NCBI GenBank assembly: GCA_023091735.1
Contig: JALKBU010000006.1
Coordinates: forward strand, 62,001-126,000
DNA length: 64,000 nucleotides
Source: Trichomonas tenax
Taxonomy: Eukaryota; Parabasalia; Trichomonadida; Trichomonadidae
Direction of reading: 5' to 3'
Below are positions 60,401 through 64,000 of the stretch, one piece after another. The position numbers were made by a program, and so were the translations under genes. The notes under the pieces were generated by a model. The model was not told the origin of the DNA and ran no database searches. It saw nothing but the letters and a program-made list of their open reading frames with translations. Within the stretch, counting starts at the first letter, position 1; each line of letters opens with the position of its first letter.

Positions 60401-61430
60401 TCATTCTGGAGGCCAGTATAATGCTGGCTTAATGCTGAGAAACGGCATTGGTGCACAACAGAATATTCAAGCAGCAGCATTTTTCTACAAACAAGCTGCA
60501 GAACAAAGGAATCCAAAGGCTGCTTTCAATCTTGGCTTACTCTATTTGCATGGATATGGCGTTCCAAAGAATGACGAAAGTGCAGCTCATTGTTTCAAGA
60601 TTGCTGCTGAACTTGGTGATTCTTCTGGCCAGGCGAACTTCGGTTTAATGCTGAAGAAAGGTTTAGGAGTTGAAAGGAACATTCCATTAGCTGTCGAAAT
60701 GTTTGAGATGTCTGCAAGACAGAACAATCCGGTTGGAATGAACAACCTGGGTTTGGTTATATCAGAAGGTTATGGTGATATCAAACCCGATCTACAGATG
60801 GCAGCTGAATTATTCAGAAGAGCTTCAGAACTTGGCAATGTAAGAGCAATGTATAACTATGGAATTGCTTTAATAATTGGTTCCGGAATTGAATCCAATC
60901 CTCTTATGGCAGCAATGTGCTTTCAACAAGCAGCTGATAAAGGAAATGCTGATGCTCAACTTAAGCTTGGACTTATGCTGAGAAATGGTGATGTTCTACC
61001 CAAGGATTTGATCACAGCACTTCATTACATTGTTAAATCTGCAAAACAAGGAAATCTTCAAGCAATGTGTGTTCTTGGCAGAATGCTGAAGAATGGAGAG
61101 GGTACGACGAAGAACCCTGAACTTGCAGCCAAATACTTTTTGACTGCAGCTAATAGAGGTAGCAACATTGCGCAACTGAACTATGGTTTAATGCTTAAAG
61201 ATGGAGTTGGTATTGAAATGGATATTGAAAATGCTGTCAAGTACATTAAGATGGCAGCAGACAATGGAAATGCTGAAGCCCAATGTTATTTTGCTACGAT
61301 GCTAGATAATGGCAAGAATGTTCCTAAAGACAAAAGGCTTGCTTTGCATTACTTCAAACTCGCAGCAGAACAGGACTTTGCTCCTGCGAAGAAATGTTTA
61401 GAGCAAATCGAGAAAAAGTCCAAAAAATAA
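54402..61430 (+). CDS. Giant pseudokinase with Sel1-like repeats
   Basis: The protein is 2,342 residues from the first ATG. Residues about 1-240 form a protein-kinase-like domain: FYVFKLIEE has the subdomain II lysine, FVHGNIKPSNILFD replaces HRD by HGN, LCDIRI replaces DFG by DIR, and no glycine loop is visible, so it is a pseudokinase. About 19 Sel1-like repeats of 36 residues follow (about 290-1225; consensus A-x-x-x-Y-G-x-x-L-x-x-G-x-G-V). A charged Ser/Glu/Lys-rich linker runs from about 1225 to 1880, with Lys-rich clusters such as KKKSSKKKKSKTKTL. Twelve more Sel1 repeats end the protein. Sel1 arrays form alpha-solenoids that scaffold complexes, as in ER-associated degradation and signalling. 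The first two codons before the ATG are not used. TCATTATTTGC upstream may be the initiator. Confidence 0.8.
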   Translation: MNNMRPKRTNRIGVVKDNKTNIFYVFKLIEEDEHNNDAYLQIMSRIDLYNQVKFPCLPELLLKRDSTTNQTYTLTKYYHHGSLQDMLTSAIIENISLEEKIQFLFAITASINALHTNGFVHGNIKPSNILFDYSNIAVLCDIRITLPSNDELAQTPSIQIENQFSMENDIYNLGKIFKHVLGSSTAAVNSLLELFENRETTACCILEMMIRNNFFLEIENNTLLSGLFSKLYPGFIGTKNDIDADTDVPYDDETDFEQLHVLSSKFYSEKGNHHSFAKSVEILNKITGNPFAAYNLARIYSSGSITEINIGKAFELFKFAAENNIKMAKLDIAKLILRGYQNNTVDNVINLLESASNDNIAEASFILSQLYEKGLIVEQDNEKSIHFLKLAANNGNIDAMYHYGTLLRSGIMIKQNLEAAANVYKTAAQNGDLPSMNKYALLLRNGIGVSRNYSEAVKFFKQAAEQNYAEAQNNFGVMVKLGEGMPKNSRISAKYVEKAANSGCPAAQNNFGWMLKFGYGVSKSIDKSAVYFRLSSEGGSHYGANNYGLSLLFGFGVQKNEKLAVQYFHESAKQGDRYGILNYGLSLYEGIGVTQNTYEGMKYIRKAADLGLSNAMFLFASICKDGIGVEHDYHLAAKYFKMASDAGHPDAKFQYGMLLKCGLGVIRNDEEADKYLSIDVNDDDRFFHLVKRRSNKLELAGECDVFSSFVSDEGCCGLDIDADAVLAEFNVVDSAEEYIQKAADAGNNQAMLEMSNITEDEQKRQEYLEMAANLGSTEAQIKVDVNNAVKRQKIKKIKRTKVKLPNEQYVYDEIDENEVEQLLNGANLDIPEAHYQLALCYKNGDGVQKDDQKACEEYKKAADLNHIDAMYRYAKCCQKAKGVEKDIKEAHKYLQKAAENGHEKAKIEYAKLKLEQPSDESKMEASSILRELTETGNAEVFYRYAVILRDGVGVPVDFQRSAYYFLQAAKQEYLDSGLQHGFLIIDDNKIQFSVQDSKKFILDAMNFRQTDFSLYLLGLFLLTGIGTNKDKVRAIATLSKLDNGPAKELVQMYNNKDSNVYLKAIECLADAGCIEAMFKVATHKKKEHEFGEYIKLVREAAKSDTPLSQYEYGKALFEGVGIEKNVRQGKNMVEKAAIAGNPEAQYYIGRELESGKNIEQDLEKAAKYYEDAAENNHSGALFRLAIMNINETAPESNKEDGVEMLRTAAEAGHPDAIQLYSEINEDENFKPVIASSSDASDISDHDFPAIPDKIEISDAVSKAKIDKVPDKPLRLLNWKRRKPAEDFEILSFGSDEDEDNDANSIGSKEYLHDGISYGGIESKLNKIKQKMKELENKKEEPSQLIAAFADSSDEEGEVQDKPVEVVTSQEIIADQTHIIVHDTAISGVKQPSNSVIIMEDEIDATYFIGKIDIEEDETEVISKPQRPHNVIVDSEDMLNPDDLLDVDDEEDENQNHRLQKYQDKRMKNENNNLSNQKRYIEELDNDEEEEKKKFLGELDIDQLDLESPVEYLDEDAIDKTANNLPRKAKTPTKSTKSVSVQEHSSKTPHKPFVKQINMLSPTNRWYDFLKNRDRTETRKPFYLEDESPSYEKPAILSAPAVIPDRNKIFLTREKSSLKSPQVSNTEKSVKINAEQAKTPEVKKISVKKRKSPKAPSSAKSKKTKIEGDLDFESSKSTNDIVQTPKALIKSDEMPKSLSDPGTPKRSPRKKHLKSSPKKVVKHPSDIDSEELIDIDNSNSSSTASISMDTDDIIDGKDVQNYSKGFTSPRAFDENTSLLDVNSVSPPESSPPETSQNENSSSKKKSSKKKKSKTKTLTKLDIGKALPSSAFQILDNLKKPLIVATLELDINSIEESTPETVKDIEDEPFTQPTVIEFFDSLSSKSKKLASEGDSDEQLTYAIYLLGKDGDAAQNYKEAMTNLAKAAQSMNPLAIFIYNQFRDRNENPKRLMKDTVQHFKALAEQGDPSAMYIYALMLRAGYGVPQDLPGSVTWFKAAAKKGHSGGQYNAGLMLRNGIGAQQNIQAAAFFYKQAAEQRNPKAAFNLGLLYLHGYGVPKNDESAAHCFKIAAELGDSSGQANFGLMLKKGLGVERNIPLAVEMFEMSARQNNPVGMNNLGLVISEGYGDIKPDLQMAAELFRRASELGNVRAMYNYGIALIIGSGIESNPLMAAMCFQQAADKGNADAQLKLGLMLRNGDVLPKDLITALHYIVKSAKQGNLQAMCVLGRMLKNGEGTTKNPELAAKYFLTAANRGSNIAQLNYGLMLKDGVGIEMDIENAVKYIKMAADNGNAEAQCYFATMLDNGKNVPKDKRLALHYFKLAAEQDFAPAKKCLEQIEKKSKK

Positions 61431-61869
61431 TTTGTTTTTTATTTGTTTTTATGCATATTATAAATATTTGTTATAACCATTATAGTGAATTATCACATCC
61501 ATTATAGACGTGGCCTTCTGATGTCTATCTGTAGAAAAACATTAGGGATTTCTTTATCAACATCACAAGCATAATAGCAGAATAGTAAAAATTCATTAAA
61601 GGTATATTTAAATAAATGGAGCAATAATGTGTAATGAGAAAAAATCTCATTACGGCAAGAAAAAATCATAACACGTAAAATACAAATTTGTTTTTGACAT
61701 GTCAATATTTGACATGAGTAGTATAGTGAGGGGGTAGTTGTCAGATTTTGTAATCGTATATATAGAGGATGTATTCCAACATATATATTTATATTGTAAT
61801 TCCGAGCAATTAATTTTTAAAGTTTATTTTTAAAATAATTTTTTTATTCGGATAAAAGAGTAAATATAT
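61431..61869 (+). other. Intergenic spacer, 439 bp
   Basis: AT-rich sequence with TTGACATG occurring twice near 61693-61712. The minus-strand frame 61502-61705 is not supported. Confidence 0.45.
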
Positions 61870-62192
61870 ATGGCTATCGTTTCGCCTGAGCTTATGAAGA
61901 AATGGGGAATTAGGCAATTAAAAGTTGATGAATTTTTAATTAAATTTCATGAAAATGTAATAAAACATTCCCTCGAAACTGATAAAATTGAAGACTTAAA
62001 GCAGGTCGTGGTCTAAATCCTGAATGGATTAAAGAACAATTTAAAAATGAAGGTTGTGAATTAATAAATGAATATCAAGGATGTGAAAGTGAGCTTATTT
62101 ATAGATATAAAGGAAAAATATTTTCAATTACGTGGCATAGATGGAATAAAGGAGAAAGACCTCATAAATCAACTAAATTTTTCAAGGCATAA
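61870..62192 (+). pseudogene. Mobile-element-like ORF with one frameshift
   Basis: The first frame (61870-62016) starts MAIVSPELMKKWGIRQLKVD. The second (about 62001-62192) encodes GRGLNPEWIKEQFKNEGCEL and then IFSITWHRWNKGERPHKST. One A added to the A3 run at 61998-62000 joins them into a protein of about 107 residues. Codons are more AT-rich (AAA, TTA, ATA, GAA) than in the neighbouring housekeeping genes. I do not recognise the family. The style resembles the small ORFs of Maverick/Polinton-like repeats, which are abundant in trichomonads. No initiator is seen. It converges on the next ORF, with 14 bases between the stop codons. Confidence 0.5.
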
Positions 62193-62206
62193 AGTGCCGA
62201 ATCTCT

Positions 62207-62566
62207 TTAAGCTGAATTTAATATTGCAATGATTTGATTTATTCTATCCTCAATCACATTTATTCTTTTTGTTAAATCTTCTATCTTCATTAATGCTGTC
62301 ACTCTTGATTGAGGAATAGATTTTAAACTTACAATACCCTTTATTTTTGTAATTTTGAAGCCCTCAATTTTAAACATTTTATTTAATTCGCAGGTAGTAT
62401 TTTCTTCGAATATCTTCTTATTACTCGCATAGTACTCATTAAATTCATCAACAGTTTCAAATGTTGTTGACTCAGTAATTGGTTTAATTATTTTGAGTTT
62501 TGATTCTTCTTTATCATGTTCATCTTCATCTTCAAATTTTTCAATTATTTTTAAAATTGGTTTCAT
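62207..62566 (-). CDS. Small protein, possibly of a mobile element
   Basis: The 119-residue protein begins with an acidic segment (MKPILKIIEKFEDEDEHDKE) and ends with a helix of coiled-coil type (IEDLTKRINVIEDRINQIIA). The middle segment KIEGFKITKIKGIVSLKSI is the most sequence-like part. Codons are AT-rich, as in the ORF on the other strand, so both may belong to one inserted element. No family can be named. No initiator precedes the ATG. Confidence 0.5.
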   Translation of the reverse strand: MKPILKIIEKFEDEDEHDKEESKLKIIKPITESTTFETVDEFNEYYASNKKIFEENTTCELNKMFKIEGFKITKIKGIVSLKSIPQSRVTALMKIEDLTKRINVIEDRINQIIAILNSA

Positions 62567-63377
62567 TTCATATTAATAAAAATCTTAATACATCAACATA
62601 AATTAGTTTTTTATTCAATAATAAATTCATGAGTGCAGGAATATTTAAATGAATTAATAATGTGTTATGTTTTGAGTTAAAGAATGATTCTTTCACAATT
62701 TTTAATAAAGTTATAAAATTGAATAACAATCAATTTTTATTAATTTACATAATATATATAATTAGTTTAGACAATAAAAATTAGAAAAATATAAAACGCT
62801 GGATGAGATTTTATCGTTGTTTCTCGTTTTCCTAGTATTAAAATATGGTGGTAAGCAGTTTAAAAGACCTAAAAATTAATATTCAGACTTTTGAATAATG
62901 TTATAAATTGATAAGTCACTTTTTGAATGGGGGTATTGAAAATCATTAGATTTTAGAACTAATTTTAGAGATAATTTTACTTAATTTAGCATTTCCATCC
63001 GATTTAAATTGGGAATTTTTGAATGTCGAGTTTATATGTATGACGTTTGTCGGATCTTTATTGACCTAAAGTCATTAAAATATTCACATTATACTTTTCA
63101 TAAAATAATCACTTTTTGAATTAATATTGCGGTTTTTCAATTCTAATTAAAAAATTAAAAATTCGTCATTCGTTATCCTCAATCCATTGACCATAATTGA
63201 AAACAATGACAGGTTAACGGAAAATTTGATTTTCAATTTTTTTACAATCTGAATTCCTCAAATTTCCTTATTATATTTCTATTTTTCCATATTTGTCGAG
63301 CATACTTTTAAAAGTTTTATATGAACTTCAAGGTTAAAATATGAGAGGGACATGTCAATCAAGAATAAAAACTAATT
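62567..63377 (+). other. Intergenic spacer, 811 bp
   Basis: Very AT-rich, with no open frame of length and no repeat that I can support. It separates the mobile-like ORFs from the ankyrin gene. Confidence 0.5.
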
Positions 63378-64000
63378 TTACTTTCCGCCCTTAGACTTGA
63401 TATGCTTTTGTAGGTCTGCAGACTTGGCAAGCTTAAATGGTGTAACTCCCTTTGAATTCTTCATGTTGACATCCGCACCGTTATCGATCAGGTATTTAGC
63501 TAATTCTTCTCTTCCATCTTTTAAAGCGATGTTGAGAGGGAAGTTTCCACTATCGGACTTAGCGTTGACGTCGGCACCGTTTTCAACCAAACATTTTACG
63601 ATTCTCATGTTTCCGTCTCTGCATGCCATGATAAGGGGCGTGCATCCATAAACAGACCTTGTGTCAGTGAGAGACTTGTTCTTTCCGATGGCGTTAACAA
63701 TGGCCTCCATATCATCTCTGACAACGGCTCTGATAATATCTGGCTCCTTCGACATCATGTTGTATGCATTCCTGATCAAGATATATGGGAAAGCTTGTTC
63801 GAATGCGCCATAATGGACCCTCTGTGTGAAGTATGGGAAGTGGTCCATAAGAATAAGGAATGGATGATAACTCTCTGGTTCTCTTTCACGCTTAATTGTG
63901 GCGATTTCAGCTAAGGCAGCAAAGAATGTTCTTTCAGCAGTTCTGATTGAGTTTTGATCTGGATACTCGAGAAGGATATCAGCGTTATCGAGGATTGTAC
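63378..64000 (-). CDS. Ankyrin-repeat protein, 5' end beyond the window
   Basis: About 207 residues are visible, and the frame stays open to the end of the window, so the start is missing. The visible N-terminal part is helical (NADILLEYPDQNSIRTAERT, then SYHPFLILMDHFPYF), like the DUF3447-type segment often found before ankyrin repeats in trichomonad proteins. Ankyrin repeats occupy the last about 100 residues: GCTPLIMACRDGNMRIVKCL with VENGADVNAKSDSG, then FPLNIALKDGREELAKYLID and NGADVNMKNSKGVTPFKLA. Ankyrin repeats bind other proteins; the partner is unknown. Codons are strongly biased, pointing to good expression. Trichomonads have hundreds of such genes. Confidence 0.85.
   Translation of the reverse strand, partial: TILDNADILLEYPDQNSIRTAERTFFAALAEIATIKREREPESYHPFLILMDHFPYFTQRVHYGAFEQAFPYILIRNAYNMMSKEPDIIRAVVRDDMEAIVNAIGKNKSLTDTRSVYGCTPLIMACRDGNMRIVKCLVENGADVNAKSDSGNFPLNIALKDGREELAKYLIDNGADVNMKNSKGVTPFKLAKSADLQKHIKSKGGK

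Noticed and set aside
1..64000. tRNA genes, rRNA, CRISPR arrays and spliceosomal introns
   Set aside because: No B-box GGTTCGANTCC with a matching cloverleaf, no repeat-spacer array and no trichomonad splice consensus (GTAYGT with ACTAACACACAG) was seen on reading both strands. Short or divergent cases could be missed by eye.

Overview
The window reads as nuclear DNA of a trichomonad (parabasalid), most probably Trichomonas vaginalis; a close relative such as Tritrichomonas cannot be excluded from sequence alone. The base composition is AT-rich. Genes are intronless and closely packed on both strands, and most stop codons are TAA, often running into TAAA. Many start codons follow, within about 20 bases, an initiator of the form TCA-Y-W-rich (for example TCACTTTTTA, TCATTTTTTATT, TCATTTTTCTTCCTA), which is the core promoter described for T. 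vaginalis. Actin, Rab, SHIPPO-repeat, PH-kinase, BTB and Pmp-like genes also fit this group. I saw no rRNA, tRNA, CRISPR array, bacterial operon or intron with the trichomonad splice consensus.

Layout. 0-6.2 kb: Rag-like GTPase, a NOL10/Enp2 nucleolar WD protein and an importin. 6.2-16.1 kb (minus strand): a beta-helix-like membrane protein, a coiled-coil protein whose 5' end may be frameshifted, a frame-broken receptor-type cyclic-nucleotide phosphodiesterase, a CARMIL-like leucine-rich-repeat protein and a Pmp-like surface protein. 16.1-23.2 kb: SAM/zinc-finger protein, small PX protein, a 1.3 kb spacer with a perfect hairpin, a HEAT-repeat karyopherin-like protein and a BTB-F5/8C protein. 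23.4-30 kb: a broken FCP1/SCP-type phosphatase, a kinase remnant, an HP1-like chromodomain gene divergent from a cullin, a small unknown gene and a second PX gene. 30-38.8 kb: RalGAP/TSC2-like protein, ENT-like transporter, actin, coiled-coil protein. 39.5-50.4 kb: three Rab-type genes (one with a stop at codon 6), coiled-coil, thioredoxin-fold, Lys/Glu-rich secretory, SHIPPO-repeat, second LRR and BAR genes. 50.7-51.35 kb: a foldback mobile element. 52.5-61.4 kb: Akt-like kinase and a 2,342-residue pseudokinase/Sel1 protein. 61.9-64 kb: two small mobile-element-like ORFs and the 3' part of an ankyrin-repeat gene.

The gene content is mostly housekeeping and signalling: small-GTPase control (Rag, Rabs, RalGAP), membrane traffic (PX, BAR, Rab), nuclear transport, cytoskeleton (actin, SHIPPO, CARMIL-like), ubiquitin ligation (cullin) and surface proteins. 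The gene order does not suggest co-functional clusters.

The most notable points are a 648-bp MITE with 168 bp of perfectly matching inverted arms and a 10-bp target duplication, a phosphodiesterase receptor broken three times by the same kind of lesion (one A missing from an A run) and already lacking metal ligands, a Rab gene with an in-frame stop just before its P-loop, and a very large pseudokinase-Sel1 protein. All calls come from reading the sequence; no database search was possible.
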